Positions 56,216-64,000 of a stretch of DNA of 64,000 nt are shown one piece after another. The stretch is from Bacillota bacterium (GTDB lineage: Bacteria > Bacillota > Bacilli > Alicyclobacillales > SLC66): the NCBI GenBank assembly GCA_021820975.1, contig JAKADA010000003.1, positions 62,001 to 126,000 of the forward strand. Direction: 5' to 3'. Each line of letters starts with the position of its first letter. Within the stretch, counting starts at the first letter, position 1. The notes under the pieces were generated by a model. That model saw only the letters and a list, made by a program, of their open reading frames with translations. It ran no database searches and was not told the origin of the DNA. A program made the position numbers and the translations under genes.

Positions 56216-56416
56216 ATGGGATGCTGCGGTGGTGGTGGACGTCACACGAATTACCGGGAGTTTGAAACGCGTCGTGAAGAAGATCCTTTGGAGACACTAA
56301 AGTCTCGATTGGCGAAGGGTGAAATTACGGTAGACGAATACGAAAGAACGTTGGATATATTGAACGTTAATCGTCCATCAAGGCACTTCACGGAACACGC
56401 CATGAGGGCCGAATAA
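56216..56416 (+). CDS. SHOCT-domain mini-protein, Cys/Gly-rich start
   Basis: Sixty-six residues with a strong AAAGGAGGG site. MGCCGGGGRH start (two adjacent cysteines), then SHOCT motif LKSRLAKGEITVDEYERTLDILN, in part. Soluble; may pair with the SHOCT membrane protein at 55740. It starts 49 bases downstream of the inverted-repeat element, which could influence its promoter. Confidence 0.85.
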   Translation: MGCCGGGGRHTNYREFETRREEDPLETLKSRLAKGEITVDEYERTLDILNVNRPSRHFTEHAMRAE

Positions 56417-56430
56417 TATTCAAGCACATC

Positions 56431-56478
56431 AAAAGGGTTATTTTATGCGCCATTTTTGGAGCGTAAAGTAACCCTTTT
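56431..56478. terminator. Long hairpin between convergent genes
   Basis: Perfect 10-bp outer stem AAAAGGGTTA / TAACCCTTTT with partly paired interior, followed or preceded by A/T runs; serves both the SHOCT gene (+) and the TlpA-like gene (-), whose stop lies inside it. Confidence 0.8.
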
Positions 56479-56925
56479 ACTATCTTGATGCACAAATTGG
56501 GCCAAGGTGCGATGCAACACCTGAGGCATTTCCCCTGTAATTCTATAGGCCACAGAACCATCTCGATTGAGCAACAGCGTTGTTGGTATTGCGAGAATTC
56601 CAAAAGATTGAGCCAATTCGTTGTTTCGATCATAAACAATTCGATAGGGAACGTGGTATTGCCGAATGAACTGTTGTGCTCCTTGTATCGAATCACTATC
56701 TGTCAGATTGACACCAATAAAGATCACTTGTTGATGGTATTTCGTATACAAAGCAACGATGTCTGACATTTCATGGTGACAGGGTGGACACCATGAAGCC
56801 CAAAAATTCAACATAACCAAACGGCCTTTCGCAAAGTTCAAATCCATCTGTTGTGCTGCTTTCACGTGATTGATAAACGGAGACACGAATTGTAACATAA
56901 CCAACAAGATAAAAGTAGCACGCAC
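56443..56925 (-). CDS. TlpA/ResA-like extracytoplasmic thioredoxin
   Basis: Exported thiol-disulfide oxidoreductase, 160 residues from a GTG with AAGGAAG seven bases upstream. Signal peptide or anchor (ATFILLVMLQFVSPFINHVKA), then thioredoxin fold with active site NFWASWCPPCHHEM and cis-Pro loop ILAIPTTLLLNRDG. Likely reduces disulfides during cytochrome or copper-protein maturation. It lies just downstream of the rusticyanin-like gene, 140 bases apart. Confidence 0.92.
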   Translation of the reverse strand: MRATFILLVMLQFVSPFINHVKAAQQMDLNFAKGRLVMLNFWASWCPPCHHEMSDIVALYTKYHQQVIFIGVNLTDSDSIQGAQQFIRQYHVPYRIVYDRNNELAQSFGILAIPTTLLLNRDGSVAYRITGEMPQVLHRTLAQFVHQDSKRVTLRSKNGA

Positions 56926-57001
56926 GAAGGAACTTCCTTTCGATCAACTATCGCCCATCCTACTATGCCCAATTTCTTGTGAAATACACAAATTAGCAAA
57001 G

Positions 57002-57040
57002 AGGCTCATCGTGAGCGTGGAGGACGCAAACGACGAGCCT
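57002..57040 (-). terminator. Hairpin after the rusticyanin-like gene
   Basis: AGGCTCGTCG ... CGATGAGCCT stem (minus strand) with a long, partly paired loop, then TCTTTGC. Weak U-tract. Confidence 0.5.
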
Positions 57041-57065
57041 TCAGTTACTACCGAGAACGTTGCAA

Positions 57066-57785
57066 TTAGGAAATCACGATGTTCCCGTACATCCCTTGTT
57101 GTGCATGCCCGGGATATTGGCAAAGATACGTAAATGTTCCTGCTTGACTTGCCGTAAACGTCGTTGTCAATGTCGGATCTCCAGCTTTGGTCGCTGCAGG
57201 AATTGGATGGATGAAGGATCCACCATAAATGCCACCTTGCATCATCGACATATAGGCAAACGGCGGTTTCGCTGATGTGATCTCAATGCCGTGTGGCATG
57301 CCTTTATCCTCATTGATCAATTGAAGAGAGACTTTCGCGCCTTTTTGAATGTGCAACGTAGGATTCACAAGCCCATCAATCACGAATTTTTGATCAGCGC
57401 CAGTGGGACCAGCCAGCGCAACGATGTTGACGTCCTGACCCGAATATGTGATTGAATTGTTTGTTTTGTCAATAGATGCATTCGCTTGGTTTAAGGCTGT
57501 CTGTGCAGCTTGAGTTGCAGCTGCAGCGCTCATTTTTGGCACGTTGCTAAAGACCCGGTTGATGACAGAACTCATGAACGAGGAACCCGAACCGCCCATC
57601 ATCCCGGCAAAACCATTGCCTGTTGATCCGTTGCCCCCAAAAGCGCCGCCCATCATGTTGCCCCAATTGCTATTCTGATTCGTATTGGGACTTGCTGCAA
57701 ACACCGATGACGCCATGACTCCAGCAATACCACCAACGGTAATTCCAGCAATAAGAAGTGGTACAGCAAACATCTTTTTACTCAT
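57066..57785 (-). CDS. Rusticyanin-like blue-copper protein
   Basis: Exported type 1 copper protein, 239 residues from ATG 57785 (GGAGG eight bases upstream; another ATG two codons earlier is too close). Signal peptide MSKKMFAVPLLIAGITVGGI and on to FAAS; then a Gly/Met/Ser-rich linker with two MMGG motifs. The cupredoxin domain is in the last 100 residues. Copper ligands: His in GMPHGIEIT, Cys in YLCQYPGHAQQGMYG, with His and Met in the same loop. The KPPFAYM segment and loop spacing resemble rusticyanin more than plastocyanin. Rusticyanin carries electrons from Fe(II) in Acidithiobacillus. In vivo role inferred. Confidence 0.88.
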   Translation of the reverse strand: MSKKMFAVPLLIAGITVGGIAGVMASSVFAASPNTNQNSNWGNMMGGAFGGNGSTGNGFAGMMGGSGSSFMSSVINRVFSNVPKMSAAAATQAAQTALNQANASIDKTNNSITYSGQDVNIVALAGPTGADQKFVIDGLVNPTLHIQKGAKVSLQLINEDKGMPHGIEITSAKPPFAYMSMMQGGIYGGSFIHPIPAATKAGDPTLTTTFTASQAGTFTYLCQYPGHAQQGMYGNIVIS

Positions 57786-57832
57786 TTTCATTGCCTCCTC
57801 TATCGATCTATGGAGACATCGTACATCGTACT

Positions 57833-57933
57833 TGTGAAGAAAGTATGCGTTTATTACCTTGAATGAATTCGAATGGCTCAATGACGTGAATTCCACCGCA
57901 ATGGCTTTGTGCCTATCGGAAATGACCAAGGCT
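57833..57933 (+). repeat. Direct repeat copy 2 (101 bp)
   Basis: Second copy of the sequence at 56045-56145, 1.7 kb apart and in the same orientation, lacking the right inverted repeat. It lies upstream of the rusticyanin-like gene and probably overlaps its promoter region. Confidence 0.95.
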
Positions 57934-58051
57934 AAACTGACCCATACATGTTTTCCCGCAGGCTCAAGAGATTTTGTCACATTCGAAGAACAAACTGAAT
58001 GTTAAGGTGCAGTGCCACTTTTGAAATACTGCTTCTTAACCAAAACTCTGT

Positions 58052-58957
58052 TTATCCTGACTGAGCCTGATAATAGATATCAAAAATCACAGAGTGATCG
58101 GTTTTAGCGGACTGATAGGAAATTTTCGCATATCGTAGAAACCGCAAGGGTGTAATTGATTGAGTTGAAAATGCGGACACGACAGTTGAAGAATCGGTCA
58201 TATAGTCAACATCATTCGGACTGATTTCCAGATAAATAATTACTGGTTCTGCTGATTGATTCACAACTGCATACGAAAGATTTGTTTGAATAGATACATC
58301 TTGCGAAGGCAAGGATTGAATTTGATCTTGCGATTGTAACCTAGTAAACGACTTCTCTGTATACATAACAGGTGCTACCTGTACCTGGCCAGAAAAGATA
58401 ATTCGCCCGAAGTCGTCGGTTTGTACAGGGGCAGAGGAATTGGAGCCATAAATAGTGATTTTGTCAACACTTTGACTCAACGGATTCATCGATAAAGAGT
58501 CCTCAATGCGTTGCACAACTACTGGAGATTGAATACCTGAAACTTTGAGCGGCTTGATCACGTTCTGTATCACTGATGGTGTTTCGATGGCCTTTATAAT
58601 GATAGGTTGCTTTACCTGTTCTACTATCACTGGATTTTCGACCCTGGATATGGATATCGGCCGAGCAATTCGATCGACTGTTACCGGATCATGAATATTT
58701 TTAATTTGTAGTGGCCTAAGAACCTTAGAAATGATCATAGGACGATTAACTAGCCGGATGTCAATCGGAAGAGTTTTTTTAACGGTGATAGGAGTCTTAA
58801 TTTTCTTTACAACTATATTTACAATATTGCAATGACTTGTTGAGTAAGACCGCATTTCGTATTTTGCAGGTTTTACGCGCTTTGACTTGAGTAATTGAAT
58901 TTGCCTATGTACAGGGGCGCAATTAGCCCCGTATTTCATTTTTTTCACTTGGCCCAT
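58052..58957 (-). CDS. Surface-type protein with exact 9-residue proline repeats
   Basis: A 301-residue protein with no signal peptide, good GGGGTGAG site. After a basic, Cys-containing start, prolines recur at residues 64, 73, 82, 91, 100, 109, 118, 127, 136 and 145: a strict 9-residue period of pattern hydrophobic-x-x-hydrophobic-x-x-Pro-hydrophobic-x. This suggests a regular beta-solenoid-like rod. The C-terminal 130 residues form a beta-rich domain (FGRIIFSGQVQVAPVMYTEKS, in part; YAVVNQSAEPVIIYLEISPN) similar in style to DUF6385 domains of Firmicutes spore-surface proteins. Function unknown; a spore-coat or exosporium role is inference. Confidence 0.8.
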   Translation of the reverse strand: MGQVKKMKYGANCAPVHRQIQLLKSKRVKPAKYEMRSYSTSHCNIVNIVVKKIKTPITVKKTLPIDIRLVNRPMIISKVLRPLQIKNIHDPVTVDRIARPISISRVENPVIVEQVKQPIIIKAIETPSVIQNVIKPLKVSGIQSPVVVQRIEDSLSMNPLSQSVDKITIYGSNSSAPVQTDDFGRIIFSGQVQVAPVMYTEKSFTRLQSQDQIQSLPSQDVSIQTNLSYAVVNQSAEPVIIYLEISPNDVDYMTDSSTVVSAFSTQSITPLRFLRYAKISYQSAKTDHSVIFDIYYQAQSG

Positions 58958-59005
58958 TGGCTTCTCACCCCTGTGTAAAAAAATAATTACAGATTACAAA
59001 TAAAT

Positions 59006-59644
59006 TTAGACGTGCGCTTGTGTATAAATCGTCAGCGACGCCGTTATACTAGCCGTCTGAGCCGCGTACATAATCTGCATATACTTGACAAAATGGCCTG
59101 GGGCAAAGAAATATTGTGCGCTAGATGCAATTGTCTGGGTTACCACAGTTGGATCTGGAGAAAAGTTGGTCCCATCCGCACTTAAATACAACACGGCTTC
59201 GGCCCCTGCGGTAGAGCTTGCATTGAATACAGTGAATGTGACTTCGCTCAGAGAAATCGCTGTTAGGATATTCCCACCGGTAAACGTTGTCACGGCACTT
59301 GTCACGGTCTGTGATGCGTCCACAACGGCACGATCACCTAGTTCCGTTACTAAGCTGGCAGCGGTGAGGTTCTGAGCTGTGGTCAACAGACTGGCAGCGG
59401 TGAGGTTTGAGACCTGCGACAACAGACTGGCAGCTGTCAGGTTCTGAGCTGTGGTCAACAGACTGGCAGCTGTCAGGTTTGAGACCTGCGACAGCAGACT
59501 GGCAGCGGTGAGGTTTGAGACCTGCGACAACAGACTGGCAGCTGTCAGGTTTTGAGCTGTGGTCAACAAGGATGCGGCGTTGGTCTGAGATACCTGGGTC
59601 AGTAGTTGCGACGGTACCTCTGAAAACACTTTAAAGTTTGCCAA
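59006..59644 (-). CDS. Surface-type protein with 12-residue NLTAASLL repeats
   Basis: A 212-residue protein, TTG start with GGAGGG upstream, no signal peptide. Residues 20-101 are seven 12-residue units, with NLTAASLLTTAQ and NLTAASLLSQVS alternating. The DNA repeats are nearly identical 36-base units, which suggests recent expansion. The C-terminal domain (FTVFNASSTAGAEAVLYLSAD, in part; YFFAPGHFVKYMQIMYAA) is like that of the neighbouring 9-residue-repeat protein. Serine and threonine are abundant in the repeats and could be glycosylated by the enzymes encoded divergently. Confidence 0.82.
   Translation of the reverse strand: MANFKVFSEVPSQLLTQVSQTNAASLLTTAQNLTAASLLSQVSNLTAASLLSQVSNLTAASLLTTAQNLTAASLLSQVSNLTAASLLTTAQNLTAASLVTELGDRAVVDASQTVTSAVTTFTGGNILTAISLSEVTFTVFNASSTAGAEAVLYLSADGTNFSPDPTVVTQTIASSAQYFFAPGHFVKYMQIMYAAQTASITASLTIYTQAHV
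59342..59587 (-). repeat. Tandem 36-base coding repeat
   Basis: About seven units of 36 bases encoding the NLTAASLL repeats, in two subtypes that differ mainly at the last four codons. Confidence 0.9.
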
Positions 59645-59812
59645 TACTATCCCTCCTTTTTGAATGAATTAAGACAGCTTATTCGATTCGCCAAACGTAG
59701 TTATGGATAATTACCTAATTATTTCATAATCGATATAATAATAGACATAAGCACATCATAATGCGGAGTAGACAGAATATGATAATGCAACAGTTAAGGC
59801 AGGTGATGAAGC

Positions 59813-61285
59813 ATGGGATCAATATCTCTATGTATGATTGTTCGCGACGAGGAAGAGTTTTTAGACGAGTGTTTGCACAGTGTGGAAGGAGTTGTTGATG
59901 AAATTGTCATTGTTGATACCGGTTCTACCGACCAGACCATAAATATTGCAAAAACATTTGGTGCCCGGTGTTATTCAGCTCCATGGACACATGATTTTGC
60001 ATATATGAGAAATATCAGTCTGGAATATGCATCCAAAGAATATGTGTTAGTTCTCGATGCGGATGAGGTTTTGACTTCTAAAGGAAAAGAAGGTATCAAG
60101 AAATATCTCAACGAATTTCCGAATGCTGCTGGGTTTTTTATACACATTTTAAATCAGACAGATGCGGATGGAATACAAGAAATTGAAGAATCCCTAAACG
60201 TCCGTTTATTCCGTAATAACGCACAATACCGCTACTCAGGTGCTCTTCATGAACAAATTGCGGAATCGATCCTTCAAGCGAATCCGCCAGGTATTATTTT
60301 CGATTCACCGATAGAAATTTTGCATCGTGGGTACTTGAAAAGTGTAATTACAAAGAAAGGCAAGAAAGAACGGAATTTAGAAATTGCCATCCGCGAGGTG
60401 AAGGACTTTCCATCCGACAGTTTTCGAGCGTTCAATCTTGGAATGGAATATGTTCGACTCCAACAATTTGATAATGCCGTTCATATTTTCAAACAGGCCA
60501 AGAAATGGACAGATCCAAATGCACTGTGGGTATCCCGTTTCTACAAGATATATATTTCTGTTTTAATGCAAATGGGAAAATGGGAGGAAGCCCACGAACT
60601 TCTCGAAGAAACAATCACGATGTTCCCGGACTACACGGATTTGTTTTATTTGCAAGGCGTCTACTTCTCTCAAAAACAAAATTGGGCACTCGCCTTAAAA
60701 AACTTTGCCAAGTGCATTGAAATGGGGGATCCACCCCTCCCACCATATACGGTTGAGAAAGGTATCTCCACCTACCGTTCCTATTTTGCCATGGGGCAGG
60801 CATTTCAGTCCGCTGGAAGAATTACTGAGGCAGTAGTTTCCTACCGTCAAGCTTTCGAAAAGAATCCTACGTTTACGCAACCCTTTTTTCATCTCGCAAA
60901 CTTATTACTCCGTGATGATTCCGGTCGTGCCACTTTGGAGTACATCACTTCAATTGCCACGTTAGCAGGCCCACAGAAAGATGCTTTACTAGGTATCTCG
61001 TTAGTATTGTCTGACCAATTTGAGCAGGCAAGAGTCTATCTGGAGTCTGCAGAAAAAACGGAAAGTGTACTCCAGTATCTAATTCTGACTTATGCTTTTC
61101 TAAATGAACAAAACGAGTTACACCAAGTGCTTGCTCAATATGATCCAAAAGGTGATTTACGGACTCAAGCCCGGATGTATTTACTCGATCGCGGGAGGAA
61201 GATTCTACAACAAGGATTATCAAAATTCCCTACATCGGAAACTTTATTGAAACTTCAAAGCGAGTACGAGAAGGGGTATAAGTGA
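59813..61285 (+). CDS. Family 2 glycosyltransferase with TPR domain (first)
   Basis: Probable protein or lipid glycosyltransferase, 490 residues. GT-A domain: SISLCMIVRDEEEFLDECL, IVIVDTGSTDQTINIAK, DxD motif VLVLDADEVL. From about residue 195 TPR-like helical repeats (FRAFNLGMEYVRLQQFDNAVHIF, in part; SYFAMGQAFQSAGRITEAVVSYRQAF, in part). No membrane segment. First of three tandem paralogues; its stop overlaps the next start (GTGA). Confidence 0.92.
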   Translation: MGSISLCMIVRDEEEFLDECLHSVEGVVDEIVIVDTGSTDQTINIAKTFGARCYSAPWTHDFAYMRNISLEYASKEYVLVLDADEVLTSKGKEGIKKYLNEFPNAAGFFIHILNQTDADGIQEIEESLNVRLFRNNAQYRYSGALHEQIAESILQANPPGIIFDSPIEILHRGYLKSVITKKGKKERNLEIAIREVKDFPSDSFRAFNLGMEYVRLQQFDNAVHIFKQAKKWTDPNALWVSRFYKIYISVLMQMGKWEEAHELLEETITMFPDYTDLFYLQGVYFSQKQNWALALKNFAKCIEMGDPPLPPYTVEKGISTYRSYFAMGQAFQSAGRITEAVVSYRQAFEKNPTFTQPFFHLANLLLRDDSGRATLEYITSIATLAGPQKDALLGISLVLSDQFEQARVYLESAEKTESVLQYLILTYAFLNEQNELHQVLAQYDPKGDLRTQARMYLLDRGRKILQQGLSKFPTSETLLKLQSEYEKGYK

Positions 61286-62700
61286 ACCGTATTAGTTTGT
61301 GCATGATTGTTCGGAACGAAGCAGATATTATTGAACGTTGCCTGCAAAACATTGGCACCCTTGTTGACGAAATCATTATTGTGGATACGGGTTCTACAGA
61401 TCGTACGGTTGATGTATGCAAATCCTATGGGGCCAATATTTACAAGTTCAACTGGAAAAATGATTTTTCATCTGCGCGTAACGAATCTCTAGCGCATGCC
61501 TCTGGCGAATGGATCTTGGTATTGGATGCTGATGACGAATTGCCAGTTGAGAGTCACCTACACATCCGCAGACTGGTTAATGAAGAACCGTATGATGCAT
61601 TTTTTTTTACTACTAAAAATCTGGTTGGGGATGCACAGCATCCCACGATCCTAAACTACGCTCAATTGAGATTGTTTCGAAGTAATTTAAATTTCCGCTA
61701 TAGCGGAGCCATCCATGAACTGATTCCAAAAGTGACATCCGTCAAATACAAAGTTGTACCTAGCATTTTTGTCATTCATCGTGGATATTTGGATACCATG
61801 GTCCAACACCACAAAAAAATATACCGAAATTTGTCCATTCTGGATACTGAACTCATGCGAAGGCCAATGGACATTTCTATGTATTACTACAAGGGTAATG
61901 AATTCTTACGAGCAGGAAAGTTCACAGATGCGATTCATTACTACAAACAGGCGACGACTCTTGAACGGAGTAAGGATCAGACACCGTGGTTACCTGAACT
62001 TCCATCCAAATATGCTTATGCCTTATGGCAAATGGGTGATATCAAATCGGCCATAGAAGTGATTCAACAAGCAATTCGCGATTCTCCAGAATACACAGAC
62101 CTTTGGTTGCTATTGGGCATCCTGTACTTGAATCAACAACATATGGATTTAGCGCGGGAGGCATTTAGTAAATGTTTACAATTAGGGGAGCCTTCACCGA
62201 TCTACCCCACCCAAGAAGGTTGCGGTACTTATCTTCCAGCGTTTTTCCAAGGTGTGATTTCACTTACGGACAAAAACATTACCGATGCACGAGCAGACTT
62301 TGAAGAAAGTTGCAAGTATAACTCCAATTACGTTCCAGCAGCTATCCAACTGTGTTTGTGCGATTGGATTGAGAAAAAATTCGAAAGTGTACACAAACGG
62401 ACTCAACAACTCAGAAAGCAAAATTTCAATGAATGGACACTGGACCTTCTTGACCGAATCAACGAATCTCTCATGATGAAACAAATCCACATCAACACAG
62501 ATGACCCAAATCACGTTGCTTCATTCCTGACATGTTTGTCAACACTCAGCCTTAATGGTCAAACAAGTCTGGCCGCCCAACTCTTGTGTCAACTTCCTCT
62601 CAAAATTCATGTAACTGCTATGAAAGAGGATTGGTATTACGAGCTACTTGGGGAGTATCACCTAACCACTATTGAGGTTTTGAAGGAGTTGGATGCATGA
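61282..62700 (+). CDS. Family 2 glycosyltransferase with TPR domain (second)
   Basis: Paralogue of 472 residues, GTG start overlapping the previous stop. RISLCMIVRNEADIIERCL, IIVDTGSTDRTVDVCKSYGA, WILVLDADDELP (DxD), then TPR helices from about 190 (YYYKGNEFLRAGKFTDAIHYYKQAT, in part). Stop overlaps the third gene's ATG (ATGA). The three are thus translationally coupled. Confidence 0.92.
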   Translation: MNRISLCMIVRNEADIIERCLQNIGTLVDEIIIVDTGSTDRTVDVCKSYGANIYKFNWKNDFSSARNESLAHASGEWILVLDADDELPVESHLHIRRLVNEEPYDAFFFTTKNLVGDAQHPTILNYAQLRLFRSNLNFRYSGAIHELIPKVTSVKYKVVPSIFVIHRGYLDTMVQHHKKIYRNLSILDTELMRRPMDISMYYYKGNEFLRAGKFTDAIHYYKQATTLERSKDQTPWLPELPSKYAYALWQMGDIKSAIEVIQQAIRDSPEYTDLWLLLGILYLNQQHMDLAREAFSKCLQLGEPSPIYPTQEGCGTYLPAFFQGVISLTDKNITDARADFEESCKYNSNYVPAAIQLCLCDWIEKKFESVHKRTQQLRKQNFNEWTLDLLDRINESLMMKQIHINTDDPNHVASFLTCLSTLSLNGQTSLAAQLLCQLPLKIHVTAMKEDWYYELLGEYHLTTIEVLKELDA

Positions 62701-63695
62701 AACTAACAGCTTGTGTCATTGTTCGCAATGAACAAGAATTGCTGCTGGAATGTTTAGAGAGTGTTTTTCAGATAACAAGAGATGTAGTGGTTGTCGATAC
62801 AGGATCCGTTGATCGCACTACAGACATAGCCAAAAGCTGTGGTTGTACGGTACTTGATTTCAAATGGCAAGATGATTTTTCTGCCGCGAGAAACTATGCA
62901 CTTGAACATTCGTCAGGGGATTGGATTCTATCGATAGACGCAGACGAACGCCTTCAATTGCAGATTTCACGGGATGAACTTTTTGCACTTTTGTCCACCA
63001 CGGATTCTCAGGCTTTTGAAACCACTATACTCAGCTATGTTGGTTCGAACCGAACGGCAGATTCGTTATTTTGGGATAAGAGGATCGTCTTATTTCGCAA
63101 TGACTCGAAAGTTCGATTTCAACATCGAATTCACGAGAGTATTTCGGAAAGTTTGCATAAACGTTACGGGGCAAACTTAAAAATCAATCTTCTACCCGCC
63201 ACCGTAGAGCACTTAGGATATTTAGACCAAATAATAGAAAGAAAAAGTAAACATAAGCGAAACATTCGGCTGTTAGAGCTGGAATTAGGCGAAAAGGGGG
63301 AATCCCCCTGGATTGATTACTGCATTGGAATCGAATGGTCTAGTTGCGAGAACTGGAAAAAGGCTTTACAGCCACTTGAACGAGTGGTCCACGGTGCAAT
63401 CGGTGTACCTTATTGGGGACTAGCAACCTATGCCTTGGCTTACTGTTATTTGCGACTAGGGATCTACACAAAGTGTATCGCAATATGCGATACTGCCCTG
63501 CGTCTTGAAAGCGAACTACGTAACCAGTTTTCCCTGCTCAAATCCGTAACTAATTGGCAAACCCATACTTCGATGTCGACGATGTTCGTGGAATTTTCCC
63601 GAAATGTTGTTCATTCGCCAGATGATTATTTTGCGTTTATTTTGGCCTACCAGTTATCCGCGAACAAAATATTCGAAGATTTCAATTTGACATAA
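62697..63695 (+). CDS. Family 2 glycosyltransferase with short TPR tail (third)
   Basis: A 332-residue paralogue. LTACVIVRNEQELLLECL, VVVDTGSVDRTTDIAKSCG, WILSIDADERLQ (DxD). The helical tail is shorter than in the other two. ATG within the stop of the second gene. Sequential action of the three enzymes on one glycan is a plausible inference. Confidence 0.92.
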   Translation: MKLTACVIVRNEQELLLECLESVFQITRDVVVVDTGSVDRTTDIAKSCGCTVLDFKWQDDFSAARNYALEHSSGDWILSIDADERLQLQISRDELFALLSTTDSQAFETTILSYVGSNRTADSLFWDKRIVLFRNDSKVRFQHRIHESISESLHKRYGANLKINLLPATVEHLGYLDQIIERKSKHKRNIRLLELELGEKGESPWIDYCIGIEWSSCENWKKALQPLERVVHGAIGVPYWGLATYALAYCYLRLGIYTKCIAICDTALRLESELRNQFSLLKSVTNWQTHTSMSTMFVEFSRNVVHSPDDYFAFILAYQLSANKIFEDFNLT

Positions 63696-63707
63696 TGGGG
63701 CGTTGGC

Positions 63708-64000
63708 ATGGGTAACTCATCTATAGGAGATCTCTTGTTTATTCGATTACAAAGTAGCATTTTGTGCCAAAGCGTTGTTCATGAACAAGGAACGACATCG
63801 CTGGTTACCTGTCTTTACGGAATCGAAAAAACTATACCCGCTTCCTTTTATATTGTGCATGAATGGTGTTGTTCATGGGATCGTTTAATATCGTGTTTTG
63901 AAGAAATTCAAATTGTAGATCCGGATGGGGAGATTGAAGCCAATTTACGCATGTCTCTCTTTCACATCGGAGAGCGGTTTTGGGATACGATTTGGAACTA
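63708..64000 (+). CDS. Hypothetical protein, C-terminus beyond window
   Basis: Open frame from ATG 63708 (GGGG upstream) to the right edge, at least 97 residues: MGNSSIGDLLFIRLQSSILC, a middle part with FYIVHEWCCSWD and QIVDPDGEIEANLRM. No family confidently recognised. Same strand and 12 bases after the third glycosyltransferase, so part of the same operon. Confidence 0.65.
   Translation, partial: MGNSSIGDLLFIRLQSSILCQSVVHEQGTTSLVTCLYGIEKTIPASFYIVHEWCCSWDRLISCFEEIQIVDPDGEIEANLRMSLFHIGERFWDTIWN

Noticed and set aside
57786-57980. N-terminal extension of the rusticyanin-like protein through the repeat
   Set aside because: It would place 60 odd residues before a perfect signal peptide and read through the 101-bp repeat; GGAGG supports the start at 57785.
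59342-59587. CRISPR-like direct repeats
   Set aside because: The 36-base units are contiguous, without spacers, and encode in-frame protein repeats.

Overview
This window comes from a low-to-moderate GC, endospore-forming Firmicute. It carries spoIIGA, sigE, sigG, spoVD, an rsfA-type regulator, a Ger(x)C protein and a bacillithiol gene (bshC). A rusticyanin-like blue-copper protein and a secreted CuA-type lipoprotein point to an acidophilic, probably iron-oxidising member of the Alicyclobacillaceae (Sulfoacidibacillus/Acidibacillus-like). That placement is inferred from gene content only. No rRNA or tRNA gene and no CRISPR array was recognised, and no gene-free gap exceeds about 300 bases.

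Region 1 (1-28110, all minus strand) is a complete division and cell-wall (dcw) cluster, read here from its end to its beginning. In transcription order it holds mraZ, rsmH, ftsL, spoVD, murE, murF, mraY, murD, ftsW/spoVE, murG, murB, murA, divIB, two DUF881 genes, sbp, ftsA, ftsZ, spoIIGA, sigE, sigG, ylmC, pgeF, ylmE, sepF, ylmG, ylmH, divIVA and ileS (cut by the window edge). MraZ boxes precede mraZ. A Spo0A-type promoter with a long spacer precedes spoIIGA, and a sigma-G-like promoter precedes sigG. One transcription unit thus covers lipid II synthesis, Z-ring assembly and the switch to sporulation.

Region 2 (28170-46700) is mixed housekeeping: bshC, a ComFB-like gene, a P-type-ATPase-like protein without its phosphorylation motif, a CuA lipoprotein, an SDR, typA, an orphan gerC-like gene, a trans-sulfuration PLP enzyme, sodA, rsfA, a MidA-type methyltransferase coupled to clpP, and several small Firmicutes proteins (IDEAL domain, DUF3055, YlbF, DUF1292), some too short for routine calling.

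Region 3 (46800-58000) is accessory: a chemoreceptor, a decayed GH42 beta-galactosidase, aldo/keto reductases, an EAL phosphodiesterase, and a compact peptide-signalling pair in which a 46-residue secreted propeptide is divergently transcribed from an RNPP-type HTH-TPR regulator. Then follow an AEC transporter, a Cys-less isochorismatase-like protein, a methyltransferase fragment, two SHOCT-domain mini-proteins, a TlpA-like thioredoxin and the rusticyanin-like protein. A small inverted-repeat element and a near-identical partial copy of it flank the last three genes.

Region 4 (58050-64000) looks like a cell- or spore-surface locus. Two repeat proteins (exact 9-residue and 12-residue repeats, each with a beta-rich C-terminal domain) are divergent from three tandem, translationally coupled glycosyltransferase-2/TPR genes and a further ORF running off the window.
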